A stretch of 33,620 nucleotides of DNA from Bacillota bacterium (GCA_023410675.1 JAEYPM010000007.1:1-33620), one strand, 5' to 3'; positions 14,136-23,771 are shown, counted from the stretch's first letter. Notes: generated by a model not told the origin, from the letters alone. Numbers and translations: made by a program.

Positions 14136-17100
14136 CTATCGTTCCTCCTTAAGATTGCATATTCTTCCCCATATTTCATCTTTGCTTAGTGGCTGTAATA
14201 TATCATGGGTATTTCCATTTTCCTTTTCATCAAATTGGCAAATAGTATGATACTTACAAAAAGCACAAGGATTTTTGTCTCTCAGCTTAATGGGTTTTGC
14301 ACTAATTCTTCCATCAAGTATACCCTTACCTAATTCTTGTATTGTATGAATAATATGCTCTTCAAGCGTATGAAATTGCTCTTTTGTAGCTACTGATGAA
14401 TTCTTAGATAACGCCCCATCTTTTTTAACAGAAATCGGTAAAATAGAGGATGGGTCTTGACTAGCTAAAGCACCAATTATGTCTATATCCTCTAATACAA
14501 GCCCAGATAACTTAAACTGTTTAAGTTTATTTGCTTCTACTTCTTCCTTAGTCATCCCTACTTTATAGTCAATATAAGTATCTTTAATGTGAAAATAAAA
14601 CACACCTGCTGGTTTATAATTCTGACTCAGCTTAAGGTAAGCATCTAAATACAGAAGAAGCTGTAGCTGAAGGCCATAATACACCTCCATGAGGTCAAAT
14701 TCCTTCTTTCCAGACTTATAGTCAAGTATCTTAATATATTCTGCGTCTCCTTCTTTATAATAAACATCCACTCGGTCTATTTGTCCTCTAATAAGTAAAT
14801 ATCTATTCTCATCAACTTCCACTTTTATTGGCGGAAAATCTGCTTGTCCAAAGCTAATCTCATAATCTTTAGGCGTAAACTCACTATGTTTTAGATGCTC
14901 TGTTAATGCAAATATTCCTCTTGTCATCATCTTTTCCAGCTTACTTATGGTGTAACTATAACGCACATCTTCTTTACTTATTGCCTTGTATTTATCTATT
15001 GAGTAAGAAACAGAATTTCTTATTGCGTCATTAATCTGCTTGTTATCTGCTTTAGTCCAAGTAGTTCCTAACATTTCTAATTCTTTCGGGTATCTTTCAA
15101 GGCAACTATGAAAGATTACGCCTATTTTGGCTTTATCCCATGCTTTTTTATCTCGTTCCTTCGCTTTAATGCCATATTCCATGAAATAAGAACATGGACA
15201 CTGTCTAAACTTTTCTAATTGTGATATGCTGGTTCTAAGTTCTAAGTCATAAAGCATCTTTTTACTGTCATCTTCTAAATATTCTTGCTGGTTTGTATAA
15301 AATAAATACTTCGTTGTCTCTAACAATTTACTTTTCCATTTTTCATCTTCAAAATACCAGCTTACTATATCCTTCCACTCTTTATCTTGCCCTCTTCCTA
15401 AAATTTCTTCCCTAAGCAAATATCCAATATAGCCAAACGTAGGCATAGGACTATTGACATGTTCAAGTAAATCATTTTTTGGGCTAAGCACAGTCAAAGA
15501 AAAAAGTCTTTTTATTGTAGACACAAAGCTAGATGCTCGGAGTAATTTTCCGTTTTCATCTGCAAGAGGATAACTAATATAAAGCTTGTCTGTAGCCCTA
15601 GTAATAGCTGTATAGATATTGAAATTTGAAGTATACATACATTGGTTAACGACTATGTCATTGAGCCTATCTTTCTTATAATCATTTCCTCTGCATATTT
15701 GTGTTAGGGTCACTTTGTCCATATCTGAAAAAAGCTGCATTGAATCTGTTACCTTTGGAATAACACCTTCATTTGCTCCTAAAATAAATACTGCCTTAAC
15801 TCTTGGGATACGACTTCTATCTATAGTTCCAATAATAACTTGATCTTGAGAGTGGGGAATAATTCCCATTTCCAAATAAGCGAAACTTGTATTAAGGATC
15901 TTTTTATACATCCCTATATTCATTTTTTCGTCTCCAAGAAGCATAACCAGCCTTTCAAGCACTTGTAAAACCTGATCCCATATTTGCTCATTTTCAAGTT
16001 CTAATACTCTTTCATTACATAGCCTGTTTCTCTTAATACGTTTTTGTATCATTTCATAAGCCTGAATGGACTCTAGAAACTGAAAAATTGCCTTTGATAA
16101 CTCAAATACAGAAGCCTTTCCTTTCTCTTTATGACGTTGAATAGATGATTCAAGTTCTATTATTGGTATAAGTACTTTTTCTCTTATATTGTTAATTTTT
16201 AGCTCTTCTTCTTTATTTTCTTCATCATATTCCCATTTTTCTTGCCATCTTTTCTTGCCTTTAATACCATACTTAAGAATATAGTTTTCAAGCTTATCTA
16301 TATCAGAAATGTCAATGTCAAACATATATGATCTAAGTAGTGACATGATACTGCTATATGAATAATTTGAAGTAATCATTTCAAGTGCTTTTAATATCAC
16401 AACTATAAGACCATTTGATTGAACATTTTTTTTCATATCTAGAAAATAAGGGAGATTATAGTCTTTAAAGATTGATTCAACTTCTAGTTTGTATTCACTT
16501 AAATCCCCTACTATAACTGCTATATCCCTATACCTATAGTTATGATCCCGAACGAGGCTTGTTATTTTCTTAGCTAAGGCTTCTGTTTCTTCATGAATGT
16601 TACAAAACTTACTGATTTCTATATTCTTTGTATCTCCTTTAAAACAAGTGGTTCTGCCTTTTAGATAATTTTCTTGTAAAAAGTGCATCTCTTTTGATAA
16701 TCCCAAAAAGTCCTTGTTTTTTAAAAAAATACTTTCATAAGGAATCCCTTCGTCTATGCAGCAGGATGCAAGATGCTGATAATTACGTATACTTTCATAA
16801 AATGCATGGGTTTCTAAAATCTTCTCAGTAATTGAGTACATTCTATCTGCTGGTAATGTTAATACAACTTTCCTCGCTTTTCGAAATAAAGCCCTAAGCA
16901 CTTTTATTTGTGTCGCCGTGAACCCATAAAATCCATCGATCCAAATAATTGCATGATCAATATAGCTGCTGTTTTCTATTGTCTGTGCAAGCCTTACCAT
17001 AGTTTTTTCAGCAGTTACAAACTTTCCTTTGATATAACTATTAAAACAGTCATATATACGGCTCATATCTGTCATTTTATTTTTAAATAGTGATGTTGCC

Positions 17101-17537
17101 TTGGTATCTTCTGCAATCTCAGTAAGCAAATGAGGCTCAATATCCGATTGTTCAAAAACAGTAATCATTCGGTTAATATTATCAACAAATCCTGTTGTAT
17201 AGGTATTCTTCTTAAAAAATATCATTTCCTCTTTATGTTCTTCTATAATCTTTCTTAATATCATGATTCTTTCTAAGTCATCAATCATAGGTTCAGAGCT
17301 TAATCCTACTTCACTGATCACTTCTCGTGCTAGACTATTAAAGCTAAGTATCTGTGCTCTTAGAAGCCCTGGGTAAAGTCTTTTTGATAAGTCATACTGT
17401 GCTTGAAGGTTAAACTGCTCTGGGACAAGCATGATAAGACTAGTGAATTCATCTTTTTGAAGTTCACTTTTTATTGCTTCATAACAATAAGTTGTTTTTC
17501 CACTTCCTGCTGCTCCTAATATATATTCTACTTGCAT
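14136..17537 (-). CDS. addB: ATP-dependent helicase/nuclease subunit B
   Basis: 1133 residues, typical for AddB. Partner of AddA. Walker A AAGSGKT at residues 9-15, a degenerate helicase domain in the middle, and a RecB-like nuclease domain with ILDYKSG near residue 950. Cysteines expected to hold the 4Fe-4S cluster are present: the RQCPC site at the start of the nuclease domain and C1091, C1094, C1100 (C-x2-C-x5-C, in PCAFCKYHTIC) near the end. AAAGGAG precedes the ATG. First gene of the addBA operon. Confidence 0.95.
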   Translation of the reverse strand: MQVEYILGAAGSGKTTYCYEAIKSELQKDEFTSLIMLVPEQFNLQAQYDLSKRLYPGLLRAQILSFNSLAREVISEVGLSSEPMIDDLERIMILRKIIEEHKEEMIFFKKNTYTTGFVDNINRMITVFEQSDIEPHLLTEIAEDTKATSLFKNKMTDMSRIYDCFNSYIKGKFVTAEKTMVRLAQTIENSSYIDHAIIWIDGFYGFTATQIKVLRALFRKARKVVLTLPADRMYSITEKILETHAFYESIRNYQHLASCCIDEGIPYESIFLKNKDFLGLSKEMHFLQENYLKGRTTCFKGDTKNIEISKFCNIHEETEALAKKITSLVRDHNYRYRDIAVIVGDLSEYKLEVESIFKDYNLPYFLDMKKNVQSNGLIVVILKALEMITSNYSYSSIMSLLRSYMFDIDISDIDKLENYILKYGIKGKKRWQEKWEYDEENKEEELKINNIREKVLIPIIELESSIQRHKEKGKASVFELSKAIFQFLESIQAYEMIQKRIKRNRLCNERVLELENEQIWDQVLQVLERLVMLLGDEKMNIGMYKKILNTSFAYLEMGIIPHSQDQVIIGTIDRSRIPRVKAVFILGANEGVIPKVTDSMQLFSDMDKVTLTQICRGNDYKKDRLNDIVVNQCMYTSNFNIYTAITRATDKLYISYPLADENGKLLRASSFVSTIKRLFSLTVLSPKNDLLEHVNSPMPTFGYIGYLLREEILGRGQDKEWKDIVSWYFEDEKWKSKLLETTKYLFYTNQQEYLEDDSKKMLYDLELRTSISQLEKFRQCPCSYFMEYGIKAKERDKKAWDKAKIGVIFHSCLERYPKELEMLGTTWTKADNKQINDAIRNSVSYSIDKYKAISKEDVRYSYTISKLEKMMTRGIFALTEHLKHSEFTPKDYEISFGQADFPPIKVEVDENRYLLIRGQIDRVDVYYKEGDAEYIKILDYKSGKKEFDLMEVYYGLQLQLLLYLDAYLKLSQNYKPAGVFYFHIKDTYIDYKVGMTKEEVEANKLKQFKLSGLVLEDIDIIGALASQDPSSILPISVKKDGALSKNSSVATKEQFHTLEEHIIHTIQELGKGILDGRISAKPIKLRDKNPCAFCKYHTICQFDEKENGNTHDILQPLSKDEIWGRICNLKEER

Positions 17538-17685
17538 TAATATTTTCTCCTTTAGTATAGACTCTATGCTTTATTTTACCATAACTTATGCATAAAAAAA
17601 GAACCTTATATGTTAATAAAATTCACAAGGCAAAATTAGAAACTAAAATGTGAAATCTATAAACACAATAAGGAATCTTTATCAA

Positions 17686-18048
17686 TTACTTTATTTGACT
17701 CAAATAAAAATCTTTTAGCTCTTCAACCTCTTTAGGACTAATATAAGGATGAACACTTTCGTAGCCATCTAACATAATCAGAGCTTCATCCAAGTATGGC
17801 AAGCTTCGTTCTGGCTTATTAGTAACCACCATACTCAATTTTGCCAGTTCCTTTAAGTATGTTACTTTCTCAATAACATATGTCTCATAAGAGCCGTGTA
17901 TATCTTTATCATAGTGGAAATCATTTTGCTCATATATTCTTCGAAGAATATGAAAAGCTTCTTCAGAATGTCCTTCTTCTTTATACCTATATGCAGTATA
18001 AAGTGAATAGTTCCAATGTTCTCTATTAATTTCATTATGTTCTGACAT
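17686..18048 (-). CDS. Small helical protein of unknown function
   Basis: 120 residues from the ATG at 18048, chosen because AGGGGGAG lies directly upstream; nine additional in-frame residues before it contain that ribosome site. No signal peptide or membrane helix. The protein looks all-helical: an N-terminal helix with WNYSLYTAYRYKEEGHSEEAFHILRRIYEQ and a second with YLDEALIMLDGYE, with the A/Y/L spacing of TPR-like helix pairs. I do not recognise a family. It lies alone between the NlpC/P60 gene and addBA, preceded by an 84-base palindromic structure. Confidence 0.55.
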   Translation of the reverse strand: MSEHNEINREHWNYSLYTAYRYKEEGHSEEAFHILRRIYEQNDFHYDKDIHGSYETYVIEKVTYLKELAKLSMVVTNKPERSLPYLDEALIMLDGYESVHPYISPKEVEELKDFYLSQIK

Positions 18049-18085
18049 CGTTCTCCCCCTAATACATAAAAACAATAGATAAACT

Positions 18086-18169
18086 TAAAGCCTAAACACA
18101 TTTGAATTCATATAGTATAAGTGACTATACTATGTAAACTCTATATACTCTAATTGTGTTTAGGCTTTA
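18086..18169. repeat. 84-base palindromic structure, probable terminator
   Basis: TAAAGCCTAAACACA (18086-18100) is the exact complement of 18155-18169, and ATAGTATA (18112-18119) pairs exactly with TATACTAT (18126-18133) inside it. It lies 41 bases after the NlpC/P60 stop, so it may terminate that transcript, but the T-run is poor and the shape would also fit a miniature inverted-repeat element. Confidence 0.55.
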
Positions 18170-18209
18170 TTATACTACTTAAATTCATCGTTTAAATTGA
18201 AATAAATAC

Positions 18210-19178
18210 TTAAATCACACGTTTTGCTCCAATATATGGTTTACCATGGCTTGGATACAGGTTACTGATAATTACTCCTGTTCTTTCATCATTTGCATGA
18301 ATAATTTGGCCTCCACCAATATATATACCTACATGTGATACTGATCCACTATAACCATAAAATACCAAATCACCTTTTTGAAGCTCATCTGTAGAAATAT
18401 AATAGCCATCATTACTATATTGTGATGAGGAACTTCTTGATATATAAATACCATTATTTTTCATAACTTGGTAAGTAAAACCTGAACAATCAATACCATT
18501 TGTTAAACTATTCCCACCATAGGCATAAGGTGAGCCTAAATATTGCATCGCAAAATTTACAATATCCTCTCCTAAAGAACCTGAGTAACTTACAGCACTT
18601 GCACTAGATTCTTTATTATTTTGGCTTTCATAAACTTTTGTCTTACTAACTGCCTTATTTTCCTCAAGTACAATCCTCTCAACATTAGCAATGTCTTTAC
18701 TTGGCAATGAACTACTAAAATCACCTTTTACATAATCACAATGAACAAATCCTTCAATATCACCTTGACCGATTTTGTACCAGTCACCTACTTTATAATA
18801 AAGATCAATTTCTTGCCCTTTTGAAAACTGAGCAATTACTTTTGAATCCTCTAATGACGGATAATTTCTTACACGAAGTCCATCTTCTGTTACAATTCCA
18901 AGCGTTCTATGTATCGTTATAAATTCTTCTGCAACATAACCTACTTTTCCATCTTCAAGCTTTATTTCAAGCCATCCATCTACATTAGCTTCTTGAACAA
19001 TCTCTACAGGTGTACCAAGTGTTATCTGTTTTAAGATTTCTACATTAGTGGATGGTTGTTGCCTCACATTAAGCACTTGTGTTCCGGCAGTTCCATATGC
19101 CTTTCCATAGGCAATACTTGGTAATAGTGTGACAGAAAATGCAATAAATGCTGTGCGTATCATTCTCTTAAAGCGCAT
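18210..19178 (-). CDS. Secreted SH3/NlpC-P60 cell-wall hydrolase
   Basis: 322 residues. Signal peptide 1-~25 (basic RFKRMIR, hydrophobic core, cleavage near AYG). Two bacterial SH3 domains follow (about 30-85, with LNVRQQPS, and 90-150, with LRVRNYPS), then a linker of about 40 residues, then an NlpC/P60 domain with Cys231 in DCSGF, His282 in SHVG and His294 in IIHAN as catalytic triad. Such enzymes cleave gamma-D-Glu-diamino acid bonds in peptidoglycan stem peptides for wall growth or sporulation/germination. AAGGAGG lies before the ATG. A perfect-consensus promoter sits 83 bases upstream, implying high expression. Confidence 0.92.
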   Translation of the reverse strand: MRFKRMIRTAFIAFSVTLLPSIAYGKAYGTAGTQVLNVRQQPSTNVEILKQITLGTPVEIVQEANVDGWLEIKLEDGKVGYVAEEFITIHRTLGIVTEDGLRVRNYPSLEDSKVIAQFSKGQEIDLYYKVGDWYKIGQGDIEGFVHCDYVKGDFSSSLPSKDIANVERIVLEENKAVSKTKVYESQNNKESSASAVSYSGSLGEDIVNFAMQYLGSPYAYGGNSLTNGIDCSGFTYQVMKNNGIYISRSSSSQYSNDGYYISTDELQKGDLVFYGYSGSVSHVGIYIGGGQIIHANDERTGVIISNLYPSHGKPYIGAKRVI

Positions 19179-19260
19179 AAAAAAAAGTCCTCCTTAGAGC
19201 TTTATTCTGTAAATTTATACAACATAATTTAAATAACTATTACTTAATTGTTACAAACTT

Positions 19261-19289
19261 ATTATATTATAAGCTAAGGGGATTGTCAA
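19261..19289 (-). promoter_or_regulatory. Perfect-consensus sigma-A promoter of the NlpC/P60 gene
   Basis: Minus strand TTGACA (19289-19284), 17 bases, TATAAT (19266-19261). It begins only four bases beyond the stop codon of the preceding TIM-barrel gene and gives a leader of about 75 bases. Confidence 0.85.
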
Positions 19290-19292
19290 TAT

Positions 19293-20270
19293 TTAGTATA
19301 TTATATCTAAATACTTGTTTTGTTGTTTAATAAAGTATCCTAGTTCATAAATTGATTCTGGATTGGTTTCATACACACAGTATTTAGGTTGAATACATGC
19401 CACTATTTTTTTAGCAACCTCATGATCAAAAGGCTTATGGGGATCAAGCATACTTATGTGTTTTTTCAATATGCTTTGTTTGTAATTTTCTGGTGCATTT
19501 TGATACTTATTTAAAGTATAAGTATGGTCTCTATTAAAATAAAATTTAGGTAATGTCTTATTAAGATGAATACAATATAAATATTTTGCAGATTCTCCTA
19601 AGTTCTCAACTATTTTATTCACATAATGATAAGCTTGTACTTCATTTGAAATTTGTGGGTGTGTGAGAATAAGGTGTGATATATCCATTACATAACCTTT
19701 ATGAGGATAATTGATACGCTCAATAAACCATTTTGTTAGCTTAGCATCTTTAAATGTAAGACCTGGCCACCATAAGTTTTCAAAAAGAAGCAAAGGGCCT
19801 TCCTCATCAGTAAATGTCTCATTTATTAATTCAATTGCTGCTTCCAATACCTCTTTGTCAGTATAACTAAACTCCCACGTAAATGAGTCTATAGGCGTTA
19901 CATGACTGACATGAAAAACCATGTAACGTGCACGAAGTTCTTTTGCTCTATGGTATTGATAGACATAACTATTAATAATATCTTTTTTACTAAGCCCACC
20001 ATAGTACTTTTCCACTTTTTCAGTGCCACCAAATATCTCTGCTACCTTATTTAAATCACCGCGCCAAAATTCAAGCCATGTGGGATAAAAGCTTAAATGA
20101 ACCCCATATACGAGCTCTGTTGGTATTTTACTAATATCATAGTCACTTGTAAGCCCTAGCTCTATAGCATCCATATGATGCTTTATCATAAAATCATAAA
20201 CTTTGCTCCAATCATTTGAAAACCAGTCAAGATACTTTTTCGTTGTTGTTAAATGAAATAGTCTTTTCAT
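19293..20270 (-). CDS. Xylose-isomerase-like TIM-barrel protein, function unknown
   Basis: 325 residues with GAGGAAGG before the ATG. The sequence follows the sugar-phosphate isomerase/epimerase (AP endonuclease 2) fold: strands ending in AIELG (35-39), GVHLSF (56-61), MVFHVSH (117-123), LLFENLWW (161-168), YVMDISHLI (193-201), CIHLNK (233-238) and VYETNP (299-304). Candidate metal ligands are E164, D196, H199, H235 and E301, as in this fold. Substrate unknown. The unusual WLEFWRGD and ENLWWPG motifs suggest a defined subfamily. No clear partner: a Spo0E-like small gene lies upstream and the NlpC/P60 gene downstream with its own promoter. Confidence 0.65.
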   Translation of the reverse strand: MKRLFHLTTTKKYLDWFSNDWSKVYDFMIKHHMDAIELGLTSDYDISKIPTELVYGVHLSFYPTWLEFWRGDLNKVAEIFGGTEKVEKYYGGLSKKDIINSYVYQYHRAKELRARYMVFHVSHVTPIDSFTWEFSYTDKEVLEAAIELINETFTDEEGPLLLFENLWWPGLTFKDAKLTKWFIERINYPHKGYVMDISHLILTHPQISNEVQAYHYVNKIVENLGESAKYLYCIHLNKTLPKFYFNRDHTYTLNKYQNAPENYKQSILKKHISMLDPHKPFDHEVAKKIVACIQPKYCVYETNPESIYELGYFIKQQNKYLDIIY

Positions 20271-20340
20271 AACTACCTTCCTCAGTTTGTTTTTTAACTT
20301 ATTGATGACAATAGCAATTGATCTGCAAGATTTTCATAAA

Positions 20341-20371
20341 TAAAAACACTTAAAGTAACCACTCTAAGTGT
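20341..20371 (-). terminator. Intrinsic terminator of the Spo0E-like gene
   Basis: Minus strand ACACTTAGAGT (20371-20361) pairs with ACTTTAAGTGT (20356-20346; one G-U) around a short loop, followed by TTTTTATTT. The 5' arm contains the stop codon of the small gene. Confidence 0.75.
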
Positions 20372-20531
20372 CTTTATCTTGTTGCAAATGGATATGCAAA
20401 ACGATTATATCATTAATCTTATGATTAATTTCAACTATTCTCGTATCATGTAGATTTGATAAATCTTCATTAATCTCTTTGTTTAAGCATTCCCTAAAAA
20501 ATTCTATTTTATCAATTATCTCTTCTTGCAT
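20364..20531 (-). CDS. Spo0E-like small regulatory protein (degenerate motif)
   Basis: 55 residues, found by reading the intergenic region: ATG at 20531 with AAGGGG seven bases before it, stop TAG at 20366-20364, own terminator. Sequence MQEEIIDKIEFFRECLNK followed by a turn, then RIVEINHKINDIIVLHI: two helices with an I-x-x-x-R-x-x-L-N first helix and a second helix in the place of the family's SQELD motif. Spo0E proteins dephosphorylate Spo0A-P and delay sporulation through that motif; here it reads INHKIND (the Ser and Asp of SxxLD are replaced by Asn and, one position later, Asp follows), so phosphatase activity is doubtful. Length and helix pattern fit the family; identity is moderately sure. 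Confidence 0.6.
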   Translation of the reverse strand: MQEEIIDKIEFFRECLNKEINEDLSNLHDTRIVEINHKINDIIVLHIHLQQDKDT

Positions 20532-20622
20532 GCAAGAACCCCTTACTCATTAATCTGTTTATTTTTAATTACTTCTTATTCGGATATATATTTTAATATT
20601 TAGTTATCCTCTGTAAATTTAT

Positions 20623-21561
20623 CTAAGAAGTTTTATTGGTTTTTAAGTCATTCATAATTCTGTCATTAAGTGCCTGTGCAGCATTATATCCCATTTTCTT
20701 TTGTCTAAAGTTAATAGCAGCCGTTTCACAAATGATTGCTAAATTTCTTCCTGGTCTAATAGGGATTGTGTTACATACTACCTTAATGCCTAAAATATCT
20801 GTGTATTCATTATTGAGTCCTAATCGATCGTACTGCTTATGCTGATCCCATAGCTCTAGTTTAATAACTAAATCTATGTTTTTCATCTGTTTAACTGAGC
20901 CAACACCAAAAATTTGTTTCACATCTACGATTCCAATTCCTCTTACCTCTATAAAGTGCCTAATAACCTCTGGTGCTGAGCCAAGTAAGGTTGTTGCTGA
21001 CACCTTTTTTATGATAACAGCATCATCTGCAACTAACCTATGTCCACGTCTAACAAGTTCTAATGCCGTTTCACTTTTACCAATACCACTTTCTCCAGTG
21101 ATGAGTACCCCTTCTCCATAGAGGTCTACAAGTACACCATGCATCGATATTCGAGGAGCTAACTCTACATGAAGCCATCTATTAGCCTCTGCCAAGAAAG
21201 TTGTCGTAGGCAGTTTCGTCTTAAAAATAGGAATCCCATATTGCTGTGCATATTGCAACATCATAGGGAATGGATCAATTTCCTCCCTGCAAATAACAAT
21301 ACAAGGAATGTCCTCATATCTCATGAGTCTTTCTAGCTTTTTGCTTCTTTCATCCTCAGACATTCTTTCTAAATAGGTATGCTCTACCTTTCCAATAATT
21401 TGAAGCCGTGTTGGATCAAAATAATCAAAAAAGCCTGCTAGCTGCAATGCTGGTCTATTTACATCAGAATCTGTTATCTTTCTGTTACTGTATTCTATAG
21501 TCGGTGTAAGAATTTCTAATTTAAAATGTTGTATTAATTCGTTTACAGTTACGCTATGCAC
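20623..21561 (-). CDS. hprK: HPr kinase/phosphorylase
   Basis: 312 residues. Phosphorylates HPr of the PTS on Ser-46 and reverses it, the switch for carbon catabolite control in Firmicutes. The GTG start (21561) is fixed by AAGGGGG six bases upstream. N-terminal domain about 1-130; kinase domain with H141 in MHGVLVD, Walker A GESGIGKS (156-163), DD (179-180) and the HprK signature EVRGIGIVDV (about 206-215), followed by the C-terminal PIRPGRN segment. It follows uvrC by 77 bases, probably co-transcribed, an arrangement with no clear functional link. Confidence 0.96.
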   Translation of the reverse strand: MHSVTVNELIQHFKLEILTPTIEYSNRKITDSDVNRPALQLAGFFDYFDPTRLQIIGKVEHTYLERMSEDERSKKLERLMRYEDIPCIVICREEIDPFPMMLQYAQQYGIPIFKTKLPTTTFLAEANRWLHVELAPRISMHGVLVDLYGEGVLITGESGIGKSETALELVRRGHRLVADDAVIIKKVSATTLLGSAPEVIRHFIEVRGIGIVDVKQIFGVGSVKQMKNIDLVIKLELWDQHKQYDRLGLNNEYTDILGIKVVCNTIPIRPGRNLAIICETAAINFRQKKMGYNAAQALNDRIMNDLKTNKTS

Positions 21562-21638
21562 ACTTTGCCCCCTTATATATACTTAACTTGACATGATTAT
21601 ACCATTAATTACTGATTTGTACATACTTTATTATGAAT

Positions 21639-23477
21639 TTACTTGTTTTCATGAAAAAAATTATAAACATTTTCAGCAACACTCTTGGAAATACCCTCAA
21701 TTTGCTCTAGCTCCACTAAAGATGCCGCCTTTATTTGATCAATACTCTTAAAATGTTTCAGTAGTATCTTCTTCCTCTCTTTGCCTACTCCTTTTATATC
21801 ATCTAATATAGACTGAACTTGGGTTTTACTTCTTAGTTTTCTATGAAAATCAATTGAAAATCTATGCACCTCATCTTGAATCCGTGTAAGCAGTTTAAAA
21901 CCTTCTGATCCTATTGGCAATGCAACTTCTTGTCCTTCAAATAATAGTCCCTTAGTTCTATGCCTGTCATCCTTAACCATGCCACAAACAGGTATATCTA
22001 TACAATACTTATCCATCACCTTCTTTACTGATGAAACTTGTCCTTTTCCTCCATCAATAAAGATAATATCTGGTCTTTTAGCAAAGCTTGTTCCGTCTTG
22101 TTCTTTTTGAAGTCTTAGAATACGTCTTTCTATGACCTCTTCAATACTTCCATAGTCATTAGGCCCTATAACACTTTTGATTTTAAATTTTCTATAATCG
22201 TTTCTTTTAGGTTTCCCATTTTCAAAGACAACCATACCGCCTACTGACTGTATCCCTTGCGTATTCGATATATCAAATGCTTCAATTCGGTGAAGGTTAT
22301 TTGAAATACCAAGTGCTTCTTTAATTTCATCAAGTGCCCCTAATGTTTTTTGATGCTCTCTTTTTAACTGCTCACCAAATTGATTAAGCGTTAGCGAAGC
22401 ATTTTTACTTGCTAGCTCTAAAAGATTATATTTCACTCCTTTTTGAGGAAGTTTTAAGGTAACCTTAGAGCCCTTTTTTAGGGAAAGAAATTCCTCTAAT
22501 ACTAGGGCTTCTTCAGGGGTTTTTTCAGTAATAATCTCTTTTGGAATAAAAACAGCATCTGAATAAAATTGCACAATAAAATTCCTAAAAATATGCTCTA
22601 TTACTTCTTCTTCTGTATTTTGTAAATAAAAATGTTCTCTGCCAACGAGCTTACCACCTCGCACAAAATATACTTGCATGAGTGTATCATGCTCATTTTT
22701 AGCATAGGCAATGACGTCTTGATCATCCATCGAAGGATTAATTGCTGCTTGCTTTTGCTCAAGTTTTTGAATGGCTTTGATTTGATCACGTAAAACAGCT
22801 GCTTTTTCAAACAAAAATTCATCTGAAGCTCGATGCATTTCTTCTTCTAATTTTTTTGAAATACTTTTATATTTCCCATTTAAAAATGAAAGGACATCTT
22901 CTATCATAGCATGATAATCTTCACTTGAAATATTAGCAGTGCAAGGTGCATCGCACTGCCCAATATGGTAATTGAGACAGGGTCTTGCCTTATTAATATC
23001 TTTAGGTAAGTCTCTGTTACATGTTCTCAGTTTCCATACTTTCTTGATAATATCTACTAGTTCCCACATAGCCTGTACATCCGTATAAGGACCAAAATAC
23101 TTGCTTTGATCTTTCTTCATTTGCCTTACAACGCGCACTCTTGGAAAAGCATTGTGTATATCAATCTTAATATAGGGATAGTGTTTATCATCTTTTAATC
23201 GAATATTATATTTTGGCGTGTATTTTTTTATAAGATTGCATTCTAACACTAAAGCCTCAACCTCTGAGCTTGTTATGATATACTCAAAGCTTACTATATT
23301 TTCAACCATTTTCTTAACTTTAATACTATGATTTCTAGAATTTTGAAAATACTGTCTTACTCTATTCTTAAGATTGATTGCTTTACCCACATAGATAATC
23401 TCATTTTCTTCATTTTTCATTAGGTATACACCTGGATTATCTGGTAATTTCTTTAGTTCTTCATTTATATCAAACAT
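21639..23477 (-). CDS. uvrC: Excinuclease ABC subunit C
   Basis: 612 residues, normal length. Makes both incisions of nucleotide excision repair with UvrA and UvrB. GIY-YIG nuclease at the N-terminus (NPGVYLMKN, IIYVGKAINLKNRV, about 14-40), UVR domain for UvrB contact about 200-235, RNase H-like second nuclease domain from about 390 (AFDISNTQG, FIDGGKGQV), and a C-terminal helix-hairpin-helix pair (IKGVGKERK, IEGISKSVA). Ribosome site is weak (AGGAATAGAAAG). Leads the uvrC-hprK unit. Confidence 0.97.
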   Translation of the reverse strand: MFDINEELKKLPDNPGVYLMKNEENEIIYVGKAINLKNRVRQYFQNSRNHSIKVKKMVENIVSFEYIITSSEVEALVLECNLIKKYTPKYNIRLKDDKHYPYIKIDIHNAFPRVRVVRQMKKDQSKYFGPYTDVQAMWELVDIIKKVWKLRTCNRDLPKDINKARPCLNYHIGQCDAPCTANISSEDYHAMIEDVLSFLNGKYKSISKKLEEEMHRASDEFLFEKAAVLRDQIKAIQKLEQKQAAINPSMDDQDVIAYAKNEHDTLMQVYFVRGGKLVGREHFYLQNTEEEVIEHIFRNFIVQFYSDAVFIPKEIITEKTPEEALVLEEFLSLKKGSKVTLKLPQKGVKYNLLELASKNASLTLNQFGEQLKREHQKTLGALDEIKEALGISNNLHRIEAFDISNTQGIQSVGGMVVFENGKPKRNDYRKFKIKSVIGPNDYGSIEEVIERRILRLQKEQDGTSFAKRPDIIFIDGGKGQVSSVKKVMDKYCIDIPVCGMVKDDRHRTKGLLFEGQEVALPIGSEGFKLLTRIQDEVHRFSIDFHRKLRSKTQVQSILDDIKGVGKERKKILLKHFKSIDQIKAASLVELEQIEGISKSVAENVYNFFHENK

Positions 23478-23688
23478 AGCTTTCTATTCCTATCCTTTTA
23501 TTTATTATTATCATCATTAACTTGTATATTATGACAGGGAAATAATTAACTGCACATTCAACAAGTGATTGTTCTCTTTGTATTCTACCAATGTTTTGAT
23601 TAAAATACAAAGGTGCATCCATTATTTTTGAACAAAATGTGAGCATATTACATTTATATTAATATTTGAATAATTTTCCTAGTAATAA

Positions 23689-23717
23689 TTGAAAACATAA
23701 TATATCTTTTATATAAT
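23689..23717 (+). promoter_or_regulatory. Sigma-A-type promoter for the exported stalk-domain protein
   Basis: TTGAAA (23689-23694), 17 bases, perfect TATAAT (23712-23717), giving a leader of about 48 bases. Confidence 0.75.
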
Positions 23718-23771
23718 TAAAAAAGGTATTTTATGTTATTAAATAAAAAAATATTATTTAGGAGGTATTTT

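Noticed and set aside
17862..18101. 79-codon minus-strand frame overlapping the small helical gene
   Set aside because: Shifted frame of the 17686-18048 gene, which has the better ribosome site and composition.
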